This document shows, one piece after another, positions 25,973 through 36,400 of a stretch of DNA of 64,000 nt; within the stretch, counting starts at the first letter, position 1, and the number at the start of each line of letters is the position of its first letter. A program made the position numbers and the translations under genes. The notes under the pieces are model-generated. The model was not told the origin of the DNA and did not search any database. It saw nothing but the letters and a program-made list of their open reading frames with translations. The DNA lies in the NCBI RefSeq assembly GCF_004331265.1, contig NZ_SJOO01000001.1, positions 682,001-746,000 on the forward strand, written 5' to 3'. The stretch comes from Enterobacter wuhouensis. GTDB taxonomy: Bacteria; Pseudomonadota; Gammaproteobacteria; Enterobacterales; Enterobacteriaceae.

Positions 25973-26857
25973 ATGGATAATCATATCTCATCCAGGGCTT
26001 TGCTACATCGAAGAGATGTCATCAAGAATAACCCTCGATTTAGCGAAGCAATATTAGAGCACTACAAAATAAATGACACCATCTACAAAAAACAACCCTT
26101 GTTCTACAAGACAATGCTTCAGGAATCCCGATTCAACATTATCCTTTCAATGTGTTGCTTTATATTTGGTAATCAGGCCGAGTCAGTTTCCGAGATAAAG
26201 GAGTTATGCTCTCGATATCAGATAGCCAGCCCGAACAGCGTCATTGCAATCATCACGTTACTTCGCACGACCGGACGCATTAAGACCTGGCGATGCACGG
26301 AAGACCGGCGCAAAACTATAATTGCACCAACGCAAAAAGGGCTGGATGAACTTAAACGCTATATGTCTGGCGCTTTTATACCTGTCAGTATTTTGTATCC
26401 AGCCTTCAACATTAACGTCAACCTTTTAGATAACGATGCTTTAAGAAATAATTTTTTCCGCCGAGCAGCAGAATACCTGTTTCGGGGATTAACATTCAGA
26501 AAGGTTTTACCCGAAGTAGGGTTATTTATCGATAAAGACGGAGGGCGTATGATTATGCTGTATATCTATCTGCAGGCCGTTAAAAATAAAACCGCACACG
26601 GTGCCATAATTGATTATTCAGCCAGCACGCTTGCAAAGGAATTTTTTGTTTCGCGGATCCACGTAAACCGGATAATGAAAACGGCTCAGGAGTCAGGCTA
26701 CCTTAAAGATCGGGGCGACGGTCGCATGTCGGTCTATCCCTCATTTATTGAGCTTGTCGAAAATTATGCCGGGCTCTACTTTGCCTACGTGACGCATTAC
26801 ATTAACGTTGTTCCCAAAGAGAGACGCACCACGCTTAGCATGACCTCCACGGTATAA
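25973..26857 (+). CDS. putative transcriptional regulator with two winged-helix domains
   Basis: 294 residues. Residues about 53-132 look like a MarR-type winged helix: a helical core, then the wing TEDRRKTIIAPTQKG, which matches the DRR...LT-x-x-G pattern of MarR proteins. A second winged helix is suggested at about 195-260 (STLAKEFFVSRIHVNRIMKTAQESGYLKDRG). I do not recognise a named family. It is divergent from the EAL gene and convergent with the type I secretion adaptor gene, sharing a terminator with it. A role in controlling the adhesin is an inference from position. Its base composition is more AT-rich than most neighbours. Confidence 0.72.
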   Translation: MDNHISSRALLHRRDVIKNNPRFSEAILEHYKINDTIYKKQPLFYKTMLQESRFNIILSMCCFIFGNQAESVSEIKELCSRYQIASPNSVIAIITLLRTTGRIKTWRCTEDRRKTIIAPTQKGLDELKRYMSGAFIPVSILYPAFNINVNLLDNDALRNNFFRRAAEYLFRGLTFRKVLPEVGLFIDKDGGRMIMLYIYLQAVKNKTAHGAIIDYSASTLAKEFFVSRIHVNRIMKTAQESGYLKDRGDGRMSVYPSFIELVENYAGLYFAYVTHYINVVPKERRTTLSMTSTV

Positions 26858-26861
26858 CAGC

Positions 26862-26895
26862 ACCGGCGTTCGGATAACCGAACGCCGGTTTTTTT
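26862..26895. terminator. terminator between the regulator and the HlyD-type gene
   Basis: ACCGGCGTTCGG (26862-26873), loop ATAA, CCGAACGCCGGT (26878-26889) and a T7 run. The 12-bp stem is perfect. It overlaps the stop codon of the convergent adaptor gene at 26894-26896. Confidence 0.9.
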
Positions 26896-28069
26896 ATCTT
26901 TCCCGCATTGCCTCTTTTGCTTTGTTCAGCGGCTTCAGCAGATAATCGATAATGGTTTTGCTCCCCGTTTTGATATCTACGGTGGAGATCATGCCCGGAA
27001 ATACCGGAAAGGTTTTACCCTGCTTATTCGTCAGATGGTTGCTGTCGGTACGGATGTAAACGCGGTAGTAATAAACATCCCTTTTCACCTCATCCTGAAG
27101 CGTATCCGGTGAAATCATCGTGACCTCACCTTCAAGACCGCCGTAGATGGAGTAGTCATAGGCGGTGATTTTCACCAGCGCTTTCTGGCCAGGATGAATA
27201 AAGGCGACATCGCGCGGCGAAATTTTCGCTTCGATGAGCATCTGATCGTCAAGCGGCACCAGGCTCATCAGTTTTCCATTCGGCGGAATGACGCCGCCGA
27301 CGGTCGTTACGTCGATATCCTTTACGATCCCGCGCACGGGCGCATTAAACGTCAGGCGCGTCAGCGAGTCTTCCCGCCCTTTCATGACCGACCGCTGCGC
27401 TTCCATTTCGGCATTCGCTTTCGCCAGCTCTTCCCGGGCGCGAACGTAGTACTGGTTTTTCATCTCGGTGATTTTGCTCTCAAGCTCATTTTTTTGACGC
27501 TCAAGACGCAGGACCTCAACCTTGCTGGCCGCGCCCTGGGTGACCAGGGGACGCGTCAGGGACAGTTCGCGCTGCACAAGCTCTGCGCCCTGGCGTAGCC
27601 CCGCCAGCCCTTTTTCGAGACTTTCACGGCGCGACTGATAAAGCGCGGTTTCCTGTTTAACCAGCTCAACGTCATCATCCAGTTCCGTCGGGAATACCAG
27701 CGCGGTGTCGTTCACCTCGGCATTCAGGCGCGCGGCCGTTGCCATCGCGGCGTTTAGCCGGGATTCACTCTCCAGCACGCTGGACTCGGTTTTTGTCCGA
27801 TCGAGCTGGGCAAGCTGCTGACCACGCTCGACGATATCGCCCTCGCGCACCAGCAGACTGTGAATAATCCCCCCTTCCAGGGACTGGATCACCTGCTCAT
27901 GAGAGGACGGGATCACCTTGCCGCTGCCGGTGGTGACTTCATCCAGATGGAACAGGCTCGCCCAGGTGATAAACACGACCAGCAGGGCAAACAGCGACCA
28001 GGCGACAAGCGTAGATCGCGGCAGACGCGGCTCCTTCAGCCGGCTGTTAAAGCGGGAGAAATCATTCAT
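26894..28069 (-). CDS. type I secretion membrane fusion protein (HlyD/LapC family)
   Basis: 391-residue periplasmic adaptor linking the ABC exporter to the outer-membrane channel. One N-terminal membrane helix (about 21-41, VAWSLFALLVVFITWASLF) leads to a biotinyl-lipoyl-like hairpin (TTGSGKVIPSSHEQVIQ, GGIIHSLLVREGD). A long coiled coil (about 95-240) and a beta-barrel region typical of HlyD with NAPVRGIVKDIDV follow. The start ATG overlaps the exporter's stop (ATGA), so the two are translationally coupled. A frame extension to 28264 inside the exporter gene is not used. It serves the giant adhesin encoded upstream. Confidence 0.92.
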   Translation of the reverse strand: MNDFSRFNSRLKEPRLPRSTLVAWSLFALLVVFITWASLFHLDEVTTGSGKVIPSSHEQVIQSLEGGIIHSLLVREGDIVERGQQLAQLDRTKTESSVLESESRLNAAMATAARLNAEVNDTALVFPTELDDDVELVKQETALYQSRRESLEKGLAGLRQGAELVQRELSLTRPLVTQGAASKVEVLRLERQKNELESKITEMKNQYYVRAREELAKANAEMEAQRSVMKGREDSLTRLTFNAPVRGIVKDIDVTTVGGVIPPNGKLMSLVPLDDQMLIEAKISPRDVAFIHPGQKALVKITAYDYSIYGGLEGEVTMISPDTLQDEVKRDVYYYRVYIRTDSNHLTNKQGKTFPVFPGMISTVDIKTGSKTIIDYLLKPLNKAKEAMRER

Positions 28070-30231
28070 GCCACGCCCTCCGTTTTCAGGGTGACGGTAC
28101 GCTGCGGTGCTTTCTGCGCCGCCATGCCGTGCTGGCTCAGGATGGCGTCGCGCGGGCCATCCATGACGACCTTGCCGCTTTCCAGGACAATGATGCGGTC
28201 GACCAGATCCAGAATCGGCAGACGATGGGTCGCCACCACCAGCGTCCGGCGCTTGCCCAGCCACTGGTGAAGATGCTGGATAAACTGCTTCTCGCTAACC
28301 TCGTCCAGCCAGGCGGTAGGTTCATCCAGCAGCAGAATGTTCGGCGACGTAATCAGCGCGCGCGCCAGCAATAGTGCCTGACGCTGCCCGCCGGACAGGC
28401 CCGCGCCGCCTTCGTTGATGATGTAGTTCAGCCCCATCTTCTGCTTGCGCACAAACTCCAGCGCGCCGCTGTTCACCAGCGCCTGGTGGATCTCATCGTC
28501 GGTCGCCAGCGGGTTGCCCATCAGGATGTTGTCGCGCACGGAGCCAAAGAACAGCCGCGCCTGCTGGCTGAGCAGCTGCATATCGCGGCGCACGTCAGCC
28601 GGGTCCAGATGATTCAGCGCAATATCGTCCAGCAGGATGCTGCCCTGCTGCGGCTCCTGCATCCCCGCCAGCAGGTGCAGCAGCGTGCTTTTACCCGAAC
28701 CATTCCGCCCGAGCACCGCGACGCGCTCCCCGGCGCGGATCTTCAGCCTGCCGATGTTGAGCACGGTGAGCTTCTCCTCCTCGTCGTACCAGAACCCTAC
28801 GTCCTCGAGGGCGTAATCGCCGCGCAGGTGGGCCTTGTGCACCTTCTTGCCGTACTGCGGATCGTCAATCGGGCGCTGCATCAGGTCATCAAGCCCCTTG
28901 CGCGCGACTTTTGCCGACTGCCAGCGTGAAAGCACGCCGGAAATCTGCGACAGCGGCGCAATGGTCCGCGACGCCAGAATCGAGGTTCCCACCAGCGCAC
29001 CGGTGGTCATGTCGCCGCTGATGACCAGGTAACAGCCCACCAGCAGCACCACCGCGTAGACGATGGACTGCACTTCCTGCGTCCACGTAAGCAGCAGCCC
29101 CGTCAGCCAGCGCTGCTTCATGCCGACGCTGGCGGCCACGTCATTGGTGTTATTCCACTGATTCTGGAAGCGCTGCTCGGCGCGCATCAGCTTGATGTCC
29201 TCAAGCCCCTGCACCGCTTCAACCAGCGTAGCGTTGCGAATGGCGGATTCACGCATCCCTTCGCTGGAGAGTTTCCCCAGCGGGCGCTGCACCAGCAGGC
29301 CGGGGATCAGCAGCAGCGGCACGGCGAGTAACACTACCAGCACCAGCGGGCCGCCAATCATCCACAGAATGAAGACGAACAGCAGGAAGAACGGCAGATC
29401 GGAGATGGCCGCAATGGTCGTAGAGGTGATCAGCTCGCGCACCGACTCCAGCTCGCGGATCTGGGCGATGAATGACCCGGTCGACTTAGAGCGCGCGCCG
29501 TTTTTGATCCGCAGCGCGTGGGCAAAAACGCGCTCGGAAATACGCAGGTCGGCGCGTTTCCCCACTACGTCCGAAATATGCACGCGCAGCATGCGCATGA
29601 TGAATTCAAACACGATGGCGATCATCACGCCGCCAAACAGCACCCACAGCGTGGCCTCCGACTGCGACGGCACCACCCTGTCGTATACCTGCATGGAAAA
29701 GACCATGCCCGAGAGCGCCAGCACGTTGGCGACCAGCGCCACCAGCATAATGTCGCTGTAACGACGCCAGTCCTTCAGGGCGAGCTGCCAGAACCAGTTT
29801 TTCTCGTACGGCTTGATGTAGTCATCCACGCGCGCGTCCGGCGTGGACTCCAGCGGACGCAACACCATCAGCCCTTTCAGACGTGGCCCAAGCTCCTCAC
29901 GCGTGAGCGTCGTCTCAAGGCCGCCGTCGCCACTAAACTGCAGGCTGACGTTGCCTTCGCTATCCATACGATTGATAACGGCAATCTGGCCGCCGGTGAA
30001 TTCTGCCAGCAGCGGTAAACGCCACGGGTCCAGGGATACCGCCTCCGCCGCCACCCAACGCATCCCCAGCCCAAGCTGGCGCGCCATCTCCTCCAGCACC
30101 AGCTGGCGCGGAGACTGACTTTCATGGTTAATCGTGACCCGAACATGCTCTGCCGAAAAATCCAGCCGATAATGCTTCGCGATAATGAGCATGCCCTGCA
30201 GCCAGGGTTCGTACTGTGGGTGTGTCTTCAT
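28066..30231 (-). CDS. type I secretion ABC exporter (LapB/BapC-like) with degenerate C39 domain
   Basis: 721-residue inner-membrane ABC transporter. Residues 1-130 form a C39-like domain with no cysteine at all, so it is a non-cleaving docking domain, as in exporters of RTX adhesins. Six membrane helices span about 155-440. The ATPase has Walker A GRNGSGKST (508-516), signature LSGGQ (612-616), Walker B ILLLDE (632-637) and H-loop His669. All catalytic elements are intact. It is 176 bp from the adhesin gene with a terminator in between and is coupled to the adaptor gene. The substrate is almost certainly the neighbouring adhesin. Confidence 0.94.
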   Translation of the reverse strand: MKTHPQYEPWLQGMLIIAKHYRLDFSAEHVRVTINHESQSPRQLVLEEMARQLGLGMRWVAAEAVSLDPWRLPLLAEFTGGQIAVINRMDSEGNVSLQFSGDGGLETTLTREELGPRLKGLMVLRPLESTPDARVDDYIKPYEKNWFWQLALKDWRRYSDIMLVALVANVLALSGMVFSMQVYDRVVPSQSEATLWVLFGGVMIAIVFEFIMRMLRVHISDVVGKRADLRISERVFAHALRIKNGARSKSTGSFIAQIRELESVRELITSTTIAAISDLPFFLLFVFILWMIGGPLVLVVLLAVPLLLIPGLLVQRPLGKLSSEGMRESAIRNATLVEAVQGLEDIKLMRAEQRFQNQWNNTNDVAASVGMKQRWLTGLLLTWTQEVQSIVYAVVLLVGCYLVISGDMTTGALVGTSILASRTIAPLSQISGVLSRWQSAKVARKGLDDLMQRPIDDPQYGKKVHKAHLRGDYALEDVGFWYDEEEKLTVLNIGRLKIRAGERVAVLGRNGSGKSTLLHLLAGMQEPQQGSILLDDIALNHLDPADVRRDMQLLSQQARLFFGSVRDNILMGNPLATDDEIHQALVNSGALEFVRKQKMGLNYIINEGGAGLSGGQRQALLLARALITSPNILLLDEPTAWLDEVSEKQFIQHLHQWLGKRRTLVVATHRLPILDLVDRIIVLESGKVVMDGPRDAILSQHGMAAQKAPQRTVTLKTEGVA

Positions 30232-30371
30232 AATGCTACGTCCTGTTCAGGGCGATTATTCCGCACTGAAATGATACCCTTCCGGGATGATTAGAAATCG
30301 AACAATTCCTAAACGAACCGGCAAAATAATCTTATGAAAAATAGGGTTATGACTATTCATGTAAAGAAACG

Positions 30372-30401
30372 CAAAAAGCCGCGAGGATCGCTCCCCGCGG
30401 C
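30372..30401 (-). terminator. terminator between the adhesin gene and its exporter gene
   Basis: On the minus strand GCCGCGGGGA (30401-30392), loop GCGA, TCCTCGCGGC (30387-30378) pair over 10 bp with one G-U, followed by TTTTTGCG. It is placed only six bases past the adhesin stop codon, so exporter and adaptor expression would depend on read-through or on a promoter in 30232-30371. Confidence 0.75.
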
Positions 30402-30407
30402 GGTGTT

Positions 30408-33400
30408 TTACGCAATTAACAGCTGATGGTTCGCCAGCAGCGTCGCCAGATCCGTCTGCACGCCGTTCAGCGTGACCAGGGTGGTCGGCGAGAACTGGCC
30501 GCCCGTCCCGTCCAGATCCACCTGGATCTCGGTGTTGCTGCCGTTCTGCACCACGCGGATATAGTCGGCGATGTTGCCCGCGCTGCTGTCCAGCGTCGCC
30601 ACGCCGTTGACATAGCTCGCCGAGCCGGTGCCGGTATAGCCGCTGTCGGAGAGCAGGTCGCGCAGGTCGATACGGTCCGTGTCCGCGGTGCCTTCCCAGG
30701 TGCCAACGGTGAAGCCGTTCACCACGTCGTGACCGTTACCGCCCGTCGCATCCGTGGCGTTGATCAGCTTGTAGAGCAAGGTATCGTGACCGCCGCTGCC
30801 GATATTGAAGGTGTCGTTCCCGCCGCGGCCTTCGAACTGGTTATCACCGCTGTTGCCGGTAATGACGTCGTCGAAGTCCGAGCCGTTGATCCCTTCAATG
30901 TTCAGCAGTCGTGACGTACCGAACCCGGTGTCCTGCGCGGTAGAAAGGCGCAGGTCAACGGTAACGCCGGAGGTCGCATTGCGGTAATCCACCACGTCCA
31001 TGCCGCCGGTATTGCTCCAGGTGTCGTAGTCGGAATGGGTATTCCAGCCGCCGGAGCCGTTATAGGTATAGGTGCCATCCTCTGCGATAAAGGTGTCGTT
31101 ATACCCGGTCCCGGTGATAGTTCCGCTGTGTCCGCCGGTGGCGGCTTCGGCAGTGAGGACATAGCCCTCTTTACCGTTGCCCGCGTCCAGACCTGTCCAG
31201 GTGACGTTATCCGATACCCCGTTAGTAATCTTCACGATCTCCGCCGAGTAGGTCTCATTCGGATCCAGCCCGTAGAAGCTCACCAGCGCAGAGGTATCGT
31301 TCGAGCCGATACCGGACTGGGCGTTGACGATCTGCGACGCCACCAGCACGCCCGCCGCGTTGTACAGATTGATCGTATTACCGTAGTAGGCGTTGATGCC
31401 CTCGCTGTCGACAATGTGCAGATGCATCGCGGTACCGTCAGCAATCTTCGCGTTGTTTTGCACCAGCACCACCTTGCCGTTCTGCTGGGACACCAGCAGA
31501 TCCTTCGAACCGTCCCAGTTGTAGTCGACGGCGGCCACGCCGGTGACGTTCGCCAGGCCGGAAGCCAGCTGGCTTGAGGTCCAGGTTGAGCCATAGCCGT
31601 TGTTGGTAAACAGCGTTGCGGTTTGCGAGCCCCCGTAGGTGCTGAGCTTGACGATGTCCATCTGCCCGTCGCCGTTCCAGTCTACCGCTACGGACAGATA
31701 GCCCGCCGTGGCGTTAGAGGCTTCCACCGCGCTCTTGGTCGTGGAAAGTTTCCCGGTACCGTCGTTGTAGTAGATCACGCCGCCGTTGTTGTTGTAGCTG
31801 CTGCCCAGATACAGGTCCATATAGCCATCGCCGTTGAAGTCCGCCCACGTCATGGATGCCGCCGTGGTGGAGTTCGAGGTGTTCGCCACAAACACGTTGG
31901 TCAGGTTCTGGCCGATGGAGAGCGTGCCGTTGCCGTTGTTGTTGATCACGGTTAACGAGTACGCGCCGCTGCGGTTGGTGTGCTGCACAATATCCACCGT
32001 ACCGTCGTTGTTCAGGTCGACGCCGGAGATCTCACGCCCGGAGTCGAACTGGCCGTAGAAACCGCCTTCCCCGCCGGTGCCGTCCGGCGTCAGCACGCCG
32101 TTGTTATTCACCAGGTAGGTCAGGGAGTCCATACCGGCATCGCCGTAGGCCAAGTCCAGATAGCCATCGCCGGTTTTGTCGTAGGCAATCACGCCGCCGA
32201 ACCAGATGGTGGTCCCCATCGCCAGCTGGCTGGCATTGTAGGTGCTGCCATCGTAGGTCCACATAACCTGCGTAGAGCCTGCGTAGGTGTTCTCGGTCGC
32301 GAAGATGTCCTGCGTGCCGTTACGGTCAAAGTCGGCCGCCGTCTGGCTTACCACGTAATAACCACGGGTGTTGGTCAGCGTATTGCCGGCGTAGGTTGAA
32401 TTATCGCTGCTGGAATAAGACTGTCCGTTAGCAATGATATTCCACAGCCCGCTGCTGTTCGTGCCGAGGGTCATGGTGGCGTTGTTGCCGTTCCCCGCCG
32501 TGGTTGCCCAGTCGGTATTCACCGAGGTGGTATCAATGACCAGGCTGCCGCTCGCCGTACCGGTGGTATTGCCGTTACCCGCACTGCTCTTCACCTGCGC
32601 CGTCACGCTGTAACTCGCCACGCCCAGGGCATCGCCGTCCGGGATCTGCAGATACCAGGTATTGTGATCCGGGTCGACCACTACCGCGCCGCCGGTCTGC
32701 GAGGTGTAGGTTTTGCCGTTCACAATCACCACCAGGTATTCCCCGTTCACCAGGTCCGCGGACACCGTGCCGTTGATAATTGGCGTGGTATCCGACGTGG
32801 TCTGGGCGGTAATCGCCGCCGTGGTGGTCGGGATGCTGGTATCGACGTTCAGCACAAAGCCGTCGGATTCCGTGTAGTTACCGGCTTTGTCGGTCACGCG
32901 CAGAATGTAGGTGTGATTGCCGTCCAGCAGGCCGTTGTCCTGATAGGACCAGCTTGCGCTGCCGTTCATCGTCACCTGACCCAGCAGGACGCCGTCGCGA
33001 TAGAGCTGCACAATCTCGCCGTCGTCCGGGGCGCGGTTAAGCGTGCCGTTGATCAGCGGAGAGTCGTCATCGGTGGCGACGGCGCTGCCGAAGGTGCCCG
33101 TACGCTCGCCTTCCCCGTCGGTGTAGCTCACCACCGTGCCGACCGTGGCTGGCGGCGTGGTATCGACCGTCACCACCTGCGACGAGGTCGAACCGACGTT
33201 GCCCGCCTGGTCGATTATCCGCACCTGATAGGTGTAATCCCCGTCCGCCAGATCGCGGGTATCGGTGTAGCTCCAGCGCTGGTTAGTGACGGTAGCGTCA
33301 GTCCAGGTATTGCCGCCGTCGAGGCTGATCTGCACGCGCTCGTCGCTTGCCAGCGCGCTGCCCAGCGAGCCGTTAACGGTGAGCGTGGTGTCCATGGTGA

Positions 33401-36400
33401 TGAAATCACTGCTGGACTGCCCGGTGTCCTCGCTGATGCTGTCGATGGTGATGCCGTACTGCGGCGCCTGGGTATCCACCGTCACGTCCTGCGCGGTGGT
33501 AGCCCCGACGTTCCCCGCCTGGTCAACGACCCGCACCTGATAGTTATGGCTGCCGTCGCTCAGGGTACGGGTGTCGCTGTAGCGCCACTGCGTACCGCTT
33601 ACGGTGGCGTACACCCAGGTCGTGCCGCCGTCCATGCTGACCTGCACGTTCTCACCTGCACCCAGCTCCGCCCCGAGCGTCCCGTTCAGGGTGTACGAGG
33701 TCGAACTGGTCAGGAAGTCGTTATTGTCGAAACCGGTATCCACGGTGATGTTATCCACGGTCACCGTAATCGCCGCGTCCGGGGCGACCGTATCGACGGT
33801 CACCTGCTGATGGGCGCTTGAACCCACGTTGCCCGCCGCGTCCACCACGCGAACGTAGTAGTCGTAGGTCTGGTTACCCAGCGTGCGGCCGTCCACGTAG
33901 TACCAGCTGTTGCCGGTCACACTCACGTTCTGCCAGGTCCCCCCGCCGTCGATGCTGATCTGGGCATATTCGCCGTCGGCCAGCGTCGCGCCAAGGGAGC
34001 CGTGCAGCGTCAGGGACGTATCGTTGGTGATAAAGTCGCTGCCGCTCAGGCCGGTATCATCGCTGATGCTGTCGATGGCGATCGTTTTGCTGGCGTCCGG
34101 CGCCACGGTATCAATGGTCACCACCTGGCTTGTGGTGGCGCTGATATTCCCCGCGTCGTCAATCACGCGCAGCTGGTAGTTGTAATCCCCGTCGGCCAGC
34201 GTGCGGCCATCGACATAGGTCCAGGTCAGGCCGCTGACGCTCACGTCGGTCCAGGTGACGCCGCCGTCGAGGCTGATCTGGGCGTGGTCGCCGCTGCCCA
34301 GCGCCGCGCCGAGCGTGCCCTTGAGGCTGATCTGGTTGTCGCTGGTGATAAAGTCGCTGCCGGAAAGACCGGTATCCTGGGTTACGGAATCCACGGTAAT
34401 GGTCGCCGCCGCAGGCTTCGTCAGATCAATCACCACGTCCTGGCTGTCCGTTGCCCCTACGTTCCCGGCGTTATCGATCACGCGCACCTGGTACTGGTAC
34501 GTGCCGTCGGTCAGGGTACGACCATCGGCGTAGCGCCAGGCGGTGCCGGTCACGGTCAGTTCAATCCAGGTGGCCCCGCCATCGAGGCTGATCTGCGCCT
34601 TCTCGTTATTGCCGAGCTGCGCGGTCAGCGACCCGTTGACCACGACCTGAGCGTCGTTGGTGATGAAATCGCTGGCGCTCAGGCCGGTGTCATTCTGCAG
34701 GGAATCAATCGTAATTCCCATCGACGGCGCGGTCAGATCGACGGTGACGGTGTGATTGTCGCTGGCGCTGTTGCCGATGGTGTTACTCACCTGCGCGTTA
34801 ATCACGTACGAACCGCCGTCCGCGAGCGCGGTCACGTCTGCGCTGCCGACCGTATAGCTCCAGGTGCCGTCATTCTGCACGGTCGCCGCGTAGGTTTTAC
34901 CGTTCAGCGTAATGGTCACCGTCTGGCCCGCCGGGGCGTCGGTGGTGCCGCTGATCGCCAGCGCCGTACCGTGCTCGGCGGCGTTGACGATATCGTCCTG
35001 CGCAAAGGTGTTAATGGTGATGGTTGGGACATCGCCGTTCAGCGTCACGTCGTGCGTTGCGCTGCCCGGGTTGCCCGCCTTATCGTTTACCGAAGCGGTG
35101 ATGGTGTAATCCCCGTCGCTCAGGCCGAGGAAATCCCGACCCGGCACGAAGACTGACCATGTGCCGTTCGCCGCCACGGTCGCCTGATAGCTGTGGCCGT
35201 TGAAGGAGACGGTGACCGTCTGCCCCTGTTCCGCGGTGGTGGTGCCGCTGATGGTCTGGCCCGCCAGCTGCTCCGCGTTGTTGACGATATCGTCATCGGC
35301 CACGGTGCTGATGGTTACGGTTGGCGCGACGGTATCGACCGTTAAGGTGTGCGTGGTCTGGCCGTTATTACCCGCTTTATCGTCGACCGAGGCGGTCACC
35401 GTCAGCGCGCCCTGGCTCAGCGCAGCCAGATCGGCTGCCGGAACATCCAGCGTCCACGTCCCGTCGTTCGCGACGGTGGCGGTGTAGGTTTTGCCGCCCA
35501 GCGTCACGGTCACGGTCTGCCCCGCCTCCGCGCTGGAAGAGCCGTGAACGGTCAGCGGCAGCTGTGCTTCCGCCGCGTTCAGCATATCGTCACCCGACAG
35601 CGCCGCAATGCTCACGACCGGCGCGGTGGTATCCACGCTGATGCCGTGCGTCGCCGAGGCGCTGTTGCCCACGCTGTCCTGGGCAGAAACAGTAACCTGA
35701 TAGCTCGCGCCGTCGGCCAGCGCGCCAACGTCGGCGACCGGCACGGTGGTGGTCCAGGTACCGTCGTTCTGAATGGTGGCCGTATAGGTTTTGCCGTTCA
35801 GGGTTACCGTCACCTGCGTGCCGCTGGCGAACTGCGCGCTTGAGCCGCTAATCACCAGCGAGCTGCCCGCCTCCGCCGCGTTGATCACGTCATCGCCGCT
35901 AACGGTGTTGACGGTCAGCGCAACCGATGCGGTGTTAACCACGACGTCGTGCGTTTGGGTGCTGCTGTTGCCCGCGCCGTCGGTAATGGTCGCGCTGATG
36001 GTCACGGTGCCGTCGTTCAGGGCCGAAATCACGCTGGCCGGAACGCCCACGCTCCATTTGCCGCTGGCGTCGACGGTGGTGGTGTACTGATTCGAACCGA
36101 TGGTGATGACCAGCTTATCCCCGACGCTCGCGCCGGTTGCCGTACCGCTGACGATCTGCGCCTGCCCGTGCTCGACGCTGTTAATGACGTTATCGCCCGC
36201 CACGACGTTAAAGCTGACGGTCGGCGGCGTGGTATCGAGCGTAATTGCTTTGCCCGCGCTGCCCGGGTTACCCGCGGCATCGCTCACGCTGACCTGCACG
36301 GTATAGCCGTTGTCCGCCAGCGCGGACAGGTCGGTGCCCGGCACGTTCACGCTCCAGACGCCGCCCTGCTGCACCTGCGCGGTATAGCTCTTACCGCCCA

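Noticed and set aside
28070..28264. N-terminal extension of the HlyD-type adaptor
   Set aside because: The extension overlaps the end of the exporter gene in another frame and reads as Pro/Arg/His-rich nonsense. The ATGA overlap at 28066-28069 gives a clear start.
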